The translations under genes were made by a program, and so were the position numbers. From NCBI GenBank assembly GCA_028285545.1, contig JANQPA010000001.1:24749-88748 (forward strand): DNA of 64,000 nt, written 5' to 3'. The notes under the pieces were generated by a model that worked only from the letters and a program-made list of their open reading frames with translations, was not told the origin of the DNA and searched no databases. Below are positions 33,301 to 41,023 of this stretch, one piece after another (position 1 is the stretch's first letter; each line of letters begins with the position of its first letter). The stretch is from Saprospiraceae bacterium (GTDB lineage: Bacteria > Bacteroidota > Bacteroidia > Chitinophagales > Saprospiraceae).

Positions 33301-36016
33301 TGACGATCCATTGACTTACAATACTCAAGGCACCCACACCATTACCTGGGCCTTTGATGATGAAAAAGGAAATATAGAAACACAAACACAAACCGTTATC
33401 GTGAACGATGTCACCAAGCCCGTGCCAGATATTGCTAATCTACCAACTATAACTGGCGAATGCTCTGCTACTCTTAATACTATCCCTACTGCTACCGATA
33501 ACTGCGAAGGAACAATTATAGGTACTACTTCTGATCCTTTGACTTATTCTACTCAGGGAACACACATTATCAACTGGACTTTTGATGATGGCAATGGTAA
33601 TATCGAAACACAAATGCAAACTGTAATAATAAAAGATGAAACAGCTCCTATTGCTCTTTGCAAAAACTTAAATGTTCCTGTTGATGCAAACGGACAGGCA
33701 ATCGTTCAACCCCAGGACCTCGACAATGGATCAAGTGATAATTGTGGGACTGTCCAATTTGAATTTTCAGACGGCAGTAAGGAGATGCTTATTCAGTGTC
33801 CATCAGAATTAAAATCTGGTCCAAGTATTTCCTTAATTGTAAAGGATAGTAATGGAAATCAAAGCACCTGTTCTGGAACAGTGTCTACCATTGATAATAT
33901 TCCTCCGGTGGCAAAATGTAAAAATATTACTCTAGAATTAGACGCTAATGGTAGCGTTGGTTTTTCTCCGACAGATGTAAATGATGGATCGTTCGATAAT
34001 TGTGGTTTAAAACTCGATAATAACCCTAAAGAGAATCTTAATTGTAATGATATAGGCACTTTTCAACAGGAATTAACTATCTCAGATTATTCTAATAATC
34101 AACATTCCTGTACTGGTCAGGTAACTGTAGTTGATCGCATCCCCCCTGTGCCTGATTTAGCTACACTACCTACTGTTACTGTTGAGTGTACTGCCACTCT
34201 AACTCCTCCTGCCGCTACCGATAATTGTGCCGGCAAAATCATAGGAGTTACTTCAGATCCATTGACTTATTCCACTCAAGGTACCCACACCATCACCTGG
34301 TCCTTTGATGATGGTAATGGTAATGTAGCCACTCAAACTCAAACTGTGATCGTTGATGATGTTACTACTCCCGTTCCAGATGCAGCTACACTACCTACTG
34401 TGACAGGAGAATGCTCTGCAAGCCTTTCTCAGACCCCTACAGCCACAGATAATTGTGCTGGTACTATAATAGGCACCACCACCGATCCCCTGTCCTACGC
34501 TTCCCAGGGAACTCACATCATTAACTGGAATTTCAATGATGGTAATGGAAATGTATCCTCACAAACTCAAACTGTGATCATTAAGGATGTCACTGCTCCG
34601 GTGCCTGATGTGGCTACTTTGCCCACCATCACTGGAAACTGTGAAGCGGGTCTGGAGCCTCCTTTTGCTACTGATAATTGTGCTGGTCAAATTCTTGGCT
34701 CTACTTCTGATCCACTCTACTTTGACAAAGAAGGAACTTATACCATTACCTGGGTCTATGATGATGGAAATGGAAATACTTCCAGCCAGGATCAAACCAT
34801 TGTCATTGAGGATGATATTGCTCCAGTTCCCGATCGGAATAATCTGCCAACTCTGAGGGCACAGTGTGGGCTTACGGTTTCCACTATTCCTACGGCTACT
34901 GATCGCTGTGTGGGGGCTGTTGTTGGAACGACTTCTGATCCTTTGACTTATAACACCCAAGGTATCCACATCATTACCTGGACCTATGATGATGGCAATG
35001 GAAATTCAGTTACTCAAACTCAAAGAGTGGTCATCAGAGATAATAAAGCTCCTGTTCCTGATCAAGCCAATTTGCCTGCTTTGACAGGATCTTGTTCGGT
35101 TATGATCACCAATTTCCCTACGGCTACCGATAATTGTGTGGGTTCTATTACCGCTACTACTGACAGTCCGCTGGAATTTGATCAGGAAGGTACTTATGCC
35201 ATCCTCTGGACTTACGATGATGGCAATGGAAACACCAGTGTTCAAACTCAGTGGGTAATTGTGGGAGGAGATGCTGCTCCTAATGCACGGTGTAAAGATA
35301 TTTCCATACCAATGACTGGCGATGGACCTGTAAACATCAGCGCATCAGACATAGACAATGGATCTTTTGATGACTGTAGTCAGGTTACCTTACTCATCAG
35401 TCCAGCAGGTGGTTCTATTTTTGGTACAGGCCTTCCGCCTGCTCCAAGTATGGATATTCATTGTCTGAATGGTAAAGAACAAAATCTATTACTCTCAGTA
35501 ACCAATGAAAAAGGGAATACGGCTTATTGCCAGGCCAAGGTTACCCTACAAGGCACAGACACGGATAATGATGGAATCCTGGACAGCTGTGACAACTGCC
35601 CGGACACTTACAATCCGGATCAAAAGGACAGCAATAATAATGGCAAAGGAGATGCCTGTGAAGAAAGCTCAAATCCAGATCCAAACCCAGGTGGCTGGGG
35701 AGGATGGAGTTTGAAAAAGCAAGGACAGGAAGAATTCAACATCATTACGGAATTAAAGGCTTTTCCAAATCCATTTAAAGAAGATCTCAATTTGAGTTTC
35801 AATTTGAGTCAGGAAGAAAGAACCACCATTGAGATTTTCAACATTCAGGGTCAAAGAGTGCATACGCTATTATCTGAGATAGCACCTAAAGGAGAGCACC
35901 GAGTTTTATGGGATGGAAAGGATCAAGATGGGCAGCCAATGCCCGCAGGTATTTATATGGTCAGATTGAGAGCAGGAAAGGCATTGATTAACCAGAAGGT
36001 GATTCTGCAGAGATAA
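30302..36016 (+). CDS. Giant T9SS-secreted protein 2A: DNRLRE-like, Ig-like, HYR-like and 76-aa repeats
   Basis: 1904 aa. The start ATG 30302 is set by alignment with the paralogues at 48624 and 59957 (MKQQNSLGIKRSLWIIFVLL). An N-terminal hydrophobic segment lies at ~12-32. A conserved region at ~45-330 (HNPDYWKTEGPFGNYIREYE, HYLDEKGDWQEIDTR, GIRTWYPDETGES) ends in PVVLDPT. A DNRLRE/CBM96-like module comes next (GFINWNIASIPNDSRIDQVK). Three Ig-like repeats with Cys pairs lie at ~505-805 (TCEGGNYSFNASF). HYR-like units alternate with eight 76-aa PVPD repeats (3 then 5). The C-terminus has a TSP3-like calcium motif and a T9SS type A sorting domain. It is probably a surface fibre or adhesin. The C-terminal ~500 residues are nearly identical to those of 1A, 1B and 2B. 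It follows 1A after 205 nt. Confidence 0.92.
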   Translation: MKQQNSLGIKRSLWIIFVLLLLALSFIIKYNKPTQAKTKEKFISSYVTLDDHNPDYWKTEGPFGNYIREYELKEFRDKNAKHFPTENGNVAVISAGAIHYLDEKGDWQEIDTRVRQSQVSGYAFENTRNGIRTWYPDETGESVEVGLGYEFLSVGSNMTLSWEDGTGKIYKRQTSTFSFPEADSNKVVYHAFFPRVDNEFEVEADRIKNKLLLKKRPAAKGSYLVLSEQLILPKGWTVKLNEESTGDVYETKKGFEIVDKLGIPQLFVPAPEVYSLGEQVFPDEDLPAKWILEQDGQVLSLKMQVLQTWLQDPERRYPVVLDPTFNKTGTRAGSVNESGHQSVNNANQALVGLHTGGIHRGFINWNIASIPNDSRIDQVKGLLKAVDLHSRPFDVNVNQIAGTSGYGNYWAGNRFLGFEDMGTGPTYYSFEYVGGLGGPLTYPTWGSPIDYGPQARIDLKAQLMKNDIRFQVGLSPAGSTFCNRNRCTRAEFTGTGSTLVVEYCVPFLILTQPSNQTTCRNGNANFTTTFRGSGSINNRQWQYSSDDGATWNDLVNGGSAPAISGANTPNLSLSNIPESWLNYLFRYGASNDCSGGIVWSNGAKLNFIPVPSLTSNPQSGSTCEGGNYSFNASFKDARNYNWQQSFDEGATWVNLSNGPNFSGVTLTALNVINAPASFNGTKFRLRAYNDCEENFSLPATLTLLVFPTITLNPSPETIYKEQDASFSAGFSGSIFQQWVYTTDGGANWIPLFDGGLNPQISGASTNMLTLSNVPATWNGREFALSGRNSGCGSAYTNRALLSVVDCAVPEAKCQNIIVQLDANNIATINASDVDAGSTASCGLKSLTVTPQVFNCSTLGDQTVELTITDDLNTSSSCEAMVTVQDKTKPVPDHAVLPIINGECSATVSPPTATDNCSGTIIGTTSDPLIYNSQGFYIITWRFDDGNGNVHLQLQAVNVQDKTKPMPDLDILPTIIGECSATVATIPTATDNCEGTILGTTDDPLTYNTQGTHTITWAFDDEKGNIETQTQTVIVNDVTKPVPDIANLPTITGECSATLNTIPTATDNCEGTIIGTTSDPLTYSTQGTHIINWTFDDGNGNIETQMQTVIIKDETAPIALCKNLNVPVDANGQAIVQPQDLDNGSSDNCGTVQFEFSDGSKEMLIQCPSELKSGPSISLIVKDSNGNQSTCSGTVSTIDNIPPVAKCKNITLELDANGSVGFSPTDVNDGSFDNCGLKLDNNPKENLNCNDIGTFQQELTISDYSNNQHSCTGQVTVVDRIPPVPDLATLPTVTVECTATLTPPAATDNCAGKIIGVTSDPLTYSTQGTHTITWSFDDGNGNVATQTQTVIVDDVTTPVPDAATLPTVTGECSASLSQTPTATDNCAGTIIGTTTDPLSYASQGTHIINWNFNDGNGNVSSQTQTVIIKDVTAPVPDVATLPTITGNCEAGLEPPFATDNCAGQILGSTSDPLYFDKEGTYTITWVYDDGNGNTSSQDQTIVIEDDIAPVPDRNNLPTLRAQCGLTVSTIPTATDRCVGAVVGTTSDPLTYNTQGIHIITWTYDDGNGNSVTQTQRVVIRDNKAPVPDQANLPALTGSCSVMITNFPTATDNCVGSITATTDSPLEFDQEGTYAILWTYDDGNGNTSVQTQWVIVGGDAAPNARCKDISIPMTGDGPVNISASDIDNGSFDDCSQVTLLISPAGGSIFGTGLPPAPSMDIHCLNGKEQNLLLSVTNEKGNTAYCQAKVTLQGTDTDNDGILDSCDNCPDTYNPDQKDSNNNGKGDACEESSNPDPNPGGWGGWSLKKQGQEEFNIITELKAFPNPFKEDLNLSFNLSQEERTTIEIFNIQGQRVHTLLSEIAPKGEHRVLWDGKDQDGQPMPAGIYMVRLRAGKALINQKVILQR
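32966..33643 (+). repeat. PVPD 76-aa repeats in giant protein 2A, first block (3 units)
   Basis: Three units beginning PVPDHAVLP, PMPDLDILP and PVPDIANLP. They are separated from the second block by two HYR-like domains, showing that the array has been split or duplicated internally. Confidence 0.85.
34145..35269 (+). repeat. PVPD 76-aa repeats in giant protein 2A, second block (5 units)
   Basis: Five units. The last three match the final three of 1A, 1B and, except for one variant, 2B at nucleotide level (for example the shared GTGATCATTAAGGATGTCAC junction). Confidence 0.88.
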
Positions 36017-36112
36017 GTGTGTGGAGATAACATTAATCATCCCGAATTTTCTAAAATTATTCACCAAAAGTGATCTCAGATCGGAGACATATAACTGCCT
36101 TCGGCAGTCTGG

Positions 36113-36258
36113 GAGACAAATGAGATATATGGAGATAAATTGTCTTATTCATGTACTATTAATATGGAATATCCAGAAAATTAAGGCCTAGCTTGTCCAG
36201 TACGGAAAATTCATTAACATAAAAGACTATATATCTCCATTTATTTTCCATTTGTCTC
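36113..36258. repeat. Imperfect long inverted repeat
   Basis: The left arm (36113-36146, starting GAGACAAATG) and the right arm (36223-36258, ending CATTTGTCTC) are complementary over most of ~34 bases, with a 76-nt centre. It could be a degenerate small mobile element. Confidence 0.5.
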
Positions 36259-36425
36259 TATTTATCTCCCATTTTTTGGGTGATAAAGAATGAAATCGTG
36301 GCTAATCTTAAAATTTTTGGGATGGCTAATGTTACTTATTTTACTATCTGGTCTTCAAAAATACAAGACTACAATTGCCTTTCTACCACTTTATTAGTTA
36401 ATTTGAAGGACATTCAATTAGTTAA

Positions 36426-36574
36426 CACAAGTTGCCTTGCAACTTGCTAGAAGAAAGAATAAGGTAAAAAGTAGAAAGATATTTATCTGAATGATGATCA
36501 AAATGCTATTTTTAATTGATTTTGTCCTTCTACTTTCTTCTTTTTACCATCTACCCAAGTTGCATCGCAACTTG
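36426..36574. mobile_element. 149-bp inverted-repeat element (MITE-like) with 10-bp target duplication
   Basis: The flanks are AATTAGTTAA at 36416-36425 and again at 36575-36584. The ends carry related mini-hairpins: CAAGTTGC-CTT-GCAACTTG (36428-36446) and CAAGTTGC-ATC-GCAACTTG (36556-36574). Inside these the sequence stays roughly complementary (GGTAAAAAGTAGAAAG against CTACTTTCTTCTTTTTACC). The paralogous leader before HTCS-C (55542-55620) has the same flanks with a single ATTAGTTA and no insert, i.e. an empty site. The element has no coding capacity. Confidence 0.75.
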
Positions 36575-36609
36575 AATTAGTTAATAACAACAGAGGGATA
36601 ACTCTATTC

Positions 36610-39600
36610 ATGAGGGGTGTTTCAAGTCGTATTTTTTGGATAATAATCTGCTGTTTCCAGGGTATTTGTTCCTTTTCGCAAACAAACCCAATGATGGAAG
36701 CACTACCCTCTCCATCTATATCCTCTCTATCGACTTTTGGTATAAACGAAGGTTTGCCAATTAATTGTGTCATTTCTACAATAATAGACAAGAAGGGACG
36801 ACTTTGGATCGAATTTTGTGAGTATTTAAAAGAAGATGAAATAAATGATTTTTTTCATTATGATGGGAAAAAATCATTTTTCCATCCATTAGCATTAGAT
36901 AGTTTAAAAACCATAGAAAAAAATCTGAAATGGTACCAAATCGGATCAACTAAGACAGGGTATCTTTTTGGATCAGCTTTAGAACACCCTTTAACCTTTT
37001 TACTAAATCCTGATACGAAAAAGCAATACATTTTTCAATTTAACCCTAAAGAGAGGGTACTAAAAGCTGTTGAAGATCCTCAAGAAGGCATTTTGGTTTT
37101 GACCTGGGATTCTACTACATCCCGAATATATCGTTTAAATGAGGAGGGAAAAAAGGAAATTCTTGGGGAGTTTAAAAATAATAGTGGCAATGAATCAAAT
37201 TTAATGTTCTCACGCTCCCTTATAATTCAAGACAACAAAGCTTGGATATTTATCCCTTTTGAAGGCCTTGCGGGAATCGACCTTAGCACTAAAGAAAAAG
37301 TATTTTACTCCTTTCAGGATCTTTTTAATAAAACTTTACAGTTTGAGAACGTTCATGAATTTGGACTTCGCCAAGGTGAACTTTCAATTTCAATATTAAA
37401 CTCAGATAACTTATTACTTTATCTGGGTCCATATCATGGTTTTTATACCTTCCATATTCCAAGCCTAGAAGTAAGACCACACCATACACTTAATCGATTC
37501 ATAGATCCTCTTCCGGAAAAAAGCAACTTAAGTATTTGGATTAAAAGGGATAATGTCAATAATTTATTTCTGACTTTTAAAAGTATTAGCTCCTCCCAAA
37601 ACATTATCCAAGCAAGGGATCTTTTTCATATTCTGATGGATAATAAAGGGCAATTATACAATTATTCAGCCTTGATCAATGAAATGAAGAATTTTGCTCA
37701 ACTTGAGCGAGGTAGTAAGTGGGAAGGAGATTTTTATAGTCAGGATTTTAAAAGACAATTGATATGGACTTCATATGGTGGCTTGATCTTTGCAGATCTT
37801 CAAATTAAAACAGAAGGCATAAAGGTCTATCCAATTTCCACCGGTGTCCGGGCCATAGATGCATTGGATAGTAATACCTTATTCTTTAATACGGACTCCT
37901 GGGATGGCACCCTAAATTTACCAGAAGGAAAGGATAGTCCATTACCTCATGACAATTTTAAATCCTCCACTTTTTCCTCCCTTCATATCTCTGAAGACCA
38001 GAATCTTTGGATGACAAATGGAACTTACTTTATTCAATATAATTGGAAAAACGATAAAATTGATAGCCTGCATGTTGGAATTGATTTTAATAAATTTACA
38101 TTTATCAATAAGGAAGAAATTCTCCTATTATCTCACAAAGGGGAATTATTCCATTATCATCTGATTGATCAAAAAGTCAGACCATTTATCTATAAAGATG
38201 TGCCCTTCAGTGTTGAAAGTGAAGTTAACGACCTGTATTATTCTAAAGAAGAAAAGTTGTGGGTAGCTGCTAAAAATGGACTTTGGCAAATTGATCTCCA
38301 AAATAAGGAAGTTTCTTCCTATAACTCCACCACTGGTTTGCCCGACAACTACATTATGTCTATTCATCCTGGAGAAAATGGAAAATTATGGCTTGGAACC
38401 TATAGTTCAGGAGTCCTTATCTTAGACTCTTCAACAAATGAGGTAAAACAAATTTCAGTCATTGACGGACTTTCTCATAAAACCGTTACAGGCATCCTTT
38501 CTGATGAGCAAGGCAATCGCTGGGTAGGCACATATAATGGGATCACCATCCTTTCTTCAACGGGAAAAGTATTGTTTGATTTATCAGATAAGGATGGCTT
38601 AATCAATAATGAGTTTAATAGAACATCCTATTTCAAATTTCCTGATGGAAGGATGGCTTTTGGCGGAATAGAGGGAATTACTGTGCTGGATCCCACTCTA
38701 CTTAGAAAGTCATTTATTGATAATAGCCCTCTTCATATTTTTCTAACCAGTTTAACTTATTACGATAAAAAAGAGGCTAAGAACCAAACCCTTATAGGGG
38801 CTTTAACTCCCAAAAAACCCATAAATATTCCAGCAGCCAATCGATTTTTAAAGCTGGATTTTGCTATTTCCGAATATGTTGATCTTACAAAACATACTTA
38901 TTCCTATCGGATTATTCCCAAAAAAATGAAAGAAAATGCGGTAGAAAGTATTGCATGGTCTAATTTAGGACCCGTCTCTGAATTGACCCTTAATAATTTA
39001 CCGGTGGGTGATTATATCATTCAGATTCAGGGGGTTGATCACAAAGGCCGAAGAGCGCTTACACCTATAGAAATTTCTATTCATGTAGAACAATTTTTTT
39101 ATAGAACCTGGTGGTTTTATGCCCTTTGTGCCCTTCCTTTTATTCTAGGCACCTGGATTTGGATGCGACGAGTGTTGACCGAAAGAAAGCGATTAAAGAT
39201 TGAAGTAGAAAAGCGAACCAAACAAATCCGCCTGGATAAGGAAATCATCGCCCAACAAGTAGAAGAGCTACAACAATTTGATCAGGCCAAATCCAGATTC
39301 TTTGCCAATATTTCTCATGAACTCCGAACTCCTCTGACCATCATTTTAGGTATGATCGACCAAGTAGAAAAGCAGCCCAAACGGTGGTTGGAGCGGGGAG
39401 CAAAAATGATTCGAAATAATGGTTCTAATTTACTGGACTTGGTCAACCAGATATTGGAATTACAAAAATTAGAATCCGGTAATCTTACAGTAAATCTACA
39501 ATTAGATGATATTATCCCCTTTCTACGATCCATTTTTGATCAATTTAAAGCCTTAGGAGCCAGTAAAAATTTGCAGATGGAATTCCTTCCTGAAATGGAA

Positions 39601-40830
39601 ACCCTGACTATGGATTTTGATCCGGAAAAAATCCTGCGCATTGCCTCTAATCTTTTATCCAACGCCATAAAATATACACCTGAGAATGGGGCAATCAATT
39701 TTTCAGTCTCCTCAGGAAAAATAAATAAAGAATCACCGGGAGACCACTTGATTTTGAGGGTAGAAGATACTGGGCGAGGTATTCATCATGAAGAACTCCC
39801 CTATATTTTCGATCGCTTCTTTCAGGCAACTACCCAGGAAAAAACAAGTAGTGGTGGAACCGGCATCGGTTTGTCTTTAACCCAAGAACTGGTAAAACTG
39901 CTCAAGGGAAAAATTGAGGTGGTCAGCCAGCTTGGGCAAGGCACTACCTTCCAGGTGTTTCTTCCCATTACCCAAAATGCCAAGCCTGGACAAAATAAAG
40001 ATTTGATGAGCATTCAGGCTGCTGTATTAGGCACCCAAGGGCCTCCCAAAAAAGGAATAATAGATGAAAAAGATCTTCCTTTAGCCCTAATCGTGGAGGA
40101 TAATGCGGATATTGCTCAATATCTTCAAATTTGTCTGGAAGGATCTTATCGCATGCACTTCGCTAAAAACGGACAGGAAGGAATTGATCAGGCTTTGGAT
40201 CAAATTCCTGATATTATTGTCAGCGATGTGATGATGCCCGAAAAAAACGGCTTTGAACTCTGCGAAGCTTTAAAAGAAGACATCCGAACCAGCCACATAC
40301 CCATCGTCCTACTCACCGCTAAATCTGATGTGGAATCCCGAATCGTAGGGCTAAAACAAGGAGCAGACGATTATTTGGCTAAACCTTTCCACGAAGAAGA
40401 ATTATTGATACGATTAAAAAACTTACTAGATATTCGTTTGAAACTTCAAAAACGATATCAAAATTTATATGATCAAGCTCCCATTGAAGAAAAATCCGTA
40501 GTCTCTAAAGAAGATGAGTTTATTCTAAAATTCAAAGAAATTGTGGAAGCCCAACTTAGCGATCCTGATTTTGATGTCGATCATTTGAGTCAGGCCCTAT
40601 TTTTGAGTCGCTCTCATCTTAGTAGAAAAATCAAAGCCCTCACAGGCCGATCACTTAGTATTTACATTCGCTCCCTCCGGCTCCAAAAAGCCAGGCATTT
40701 ATTGCTTAGTACCAATCTAAGTATTAAAGAAATCAGTTACGAAGTTGGCATTTTCAATCCCCCCTATTTCACTCGCGCATACCAGGAAGAATTTGGTGAA
40801 ACACCCTCCAATACTCGCGAAATCCAATAA
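36610..40830 (+). CDS. Hybrid two-component system regulator, HTCS-B
   Basis: 1406 aa. The signal peptide is MRGVSSRIFWIIICCFQGIC, followed by SFSQ. The periplasmic two-component propeller is at ~30-740 (INCVISTIIDKKGRLWIEFC; GNRWVGTYNGITIL) and the Y_Y_Y domain at ~745-825. The membrane segment is FFYRTWWFYALCALPFILGT. HisKA has SHELRTPLTIILGM (His903). The ATPase domain has LLSNAIKYT and GGTGIGLSLTQELV. The receiver has IIVSDVMMPEKNGFEL (Asp1206), and the AraC-type HTH is at the C-terminus (FLSRSHLSRKIKALTGRS; IKEISYEVG). All key residues are intact. The N-terminal sensor is clearly more diverged from A and C than the kinase/receiver part, so ligands may differ. The stop is followed at once by regulatory module B. 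Confidence 0.95.
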   Translation: MRGVSSRIFWIIICCFQGICSFSQTNPMMEALPSPSISSLSTFGINEGLPINCVISTIIDKKGRLWIEFCEYLKEDEINDFFHYDGKKSFFHPLALDSLKTIEKNLKWYQIGSTKTGYLFGSALEHPLTFLLNPDTKKQYIFQFNPKERVLKAVEDPQEGILVLTWDSTTSRIYRLNEEGKKEILGEFKNNSGNESNLMFSRSLIIQDNKAWIFIPFEGLAGIDLSTKEKVFYSFQDLFNKTLQFENVHEFGLRQGELSISILNSDNLLLYLGPYHGFYTFHIPSLEVRPHHTLNRFIDPLPEKSNLSIWIKRDNVNNLFLTFKSISSSQNIIQARDLFHILMDNKGQLYNYSALINEMKNFAQLERGSKWEGDFYSQDFKRQLIWTSYGGLIFADLQIKTEGIKVYPISTGVRAIDALDSNTLFFNTDSWDGTLNLPEGKDSPLPHDNFKSSTFSSLHISEDQNLWMTNGTYFIQYNWKNDKIDSLHVGIDFNKFTFINKEEILLLSHKGELFHYHLIDQKVRPFIYKDVPFSVESEVNDLYYSKEEKLWVAAKNGLWQIDLQNKEVSSYNSTTGLPDNYIMSIHPGENGKLWLGTYSSGVLILDSSTNEVKQISVIDGLSHKTVTGILSDEQGNRWVGTYNGITILSSTGKVLFDLSDKDGLINNEFNRTSYFKFPDGRMAFGGIEGITVLDPTLLRKSFIDNSPLHIFLTSLTYYDKKEAKNQTLIGALTPKKPINIPAANRFLKLDFAISEYVDLTKHTYSYRIIPKKMKENAVESIAWSNLGPVSELTLNNLPVGDYIIQIQGVDHKGRRALTPIEISIHVEQFFYRTWWFYALCALPFILGTWIWMRRVLTERKRLKIEVEKRTKQIRLDKEIIAQQVEELQQFDQAKSRFFANISHELRTPLTIILGMIDQVEKQPKRWLERGAKMIRNNGSNLLDLVNQILELQKLESGNLTVNLQLDDIIPFLRSIFDQFKALGASKNLQMEFLPEMETLTMDFDPEKILRIASNLLSNAIKYTPENGAINFSVSSGKINKESPGDHLILRVEDTGRGIHHEELPYIFDRFFQATTQEKTSSGGTGIGLSLTQELVKLLKGKIEVVSQLGQGTTFQVFLPITQNAKPGQNKDLMSIQAAVLGTQGPPKKGIIDEKDLPLALIVEDNADIAQYLQICLEGSYRMHFAKNGQEGIDQALDQIPDIIVSDVMMPEKNGFELCEALKEDIRTSHIPIVLLTAKSDVESRIVGLKQGADDYLAKPFHEEELLIRLKNLLDIRLKLQKRYQNLYDQAPIEEKSVVSKEDEFILKFKEIVEAQLSDPDFDVDHLSQALFLSRSHLSRKIKALTGRSLSIYIRSLRLQKARHLLLSTNLSIKEISYEVGIFNPPYFTRAYQEEFGETPSNTREIQ

Positions 40831-40897
40831 ATGATCAAATAGTGCAAGCCTTTACGCATTCAGTATAAGGCTATTTTTTTTTCTTCCCTGACCTTTG
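40831..40897 (+). promoter_or_regulatory. Direct-repeat promoter module B (before giant protein 1B)
   Basis: Two 21-bp repeats, 40831-40851 (ATGATCAAATAGTGCAAG) and 40852-40872 (TTACGCATTCAGTATAAG), lie directly after the HTCS-B stop codon. They are followed by 20 bp with a T-tract and CTTTG at 40893-40897 within GACCTTTG. This is the least conserved copy of the TGCRCAWATAGTG type. The inferred target is the gene at 41020. Confidence 0.65.
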
Positions 40898-40995
40898 TTT
40901 CAGGCTCTAATAGCGTAGTCTGGAATTTTGTGAGAAGGCTTGTCTAAACAGGTAGTCCACTGCTGTATTTTTCCAGCTTTTTACCCAAAAAAACA

Positions 40996-41023
40996 ACTTA
41001 ACAATCTAAATTTTTTCTCATGC
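40996..41023 (+). promoter_or_regulatory. Conserved translation leader of giant protein 1B
   Basis: 28 bases through the start codon are identical to those before giant protein 1A. They confirm the ATG at 41020. Confidence 0.7.

Larger units (their letters stand above)
36017..36609. other. Non-coding spacer between cassette A and HTCS-B, rich in hairpins
   Basis: 593 nt without a credible gene. It contains a small perfect hairpin (36094-36108: ACTGCC, TTC, GGCAGT), a larger imperfect inverted repeat (36113-36258), a 149-bp inserted element with a 10-bp target duplication (36416-36584) and the HTCS-B leader. No clear intrinsic terminator follows 2A. Confidence 0.7.

Noticed and set aside
36498..36791. 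97-aa minus-strand open frame across the MITE-like element and the HTCS-B start
   Set aside because: It spans an insertion junction and is antisense to the HTCS-B signal peptide; no family pattern.
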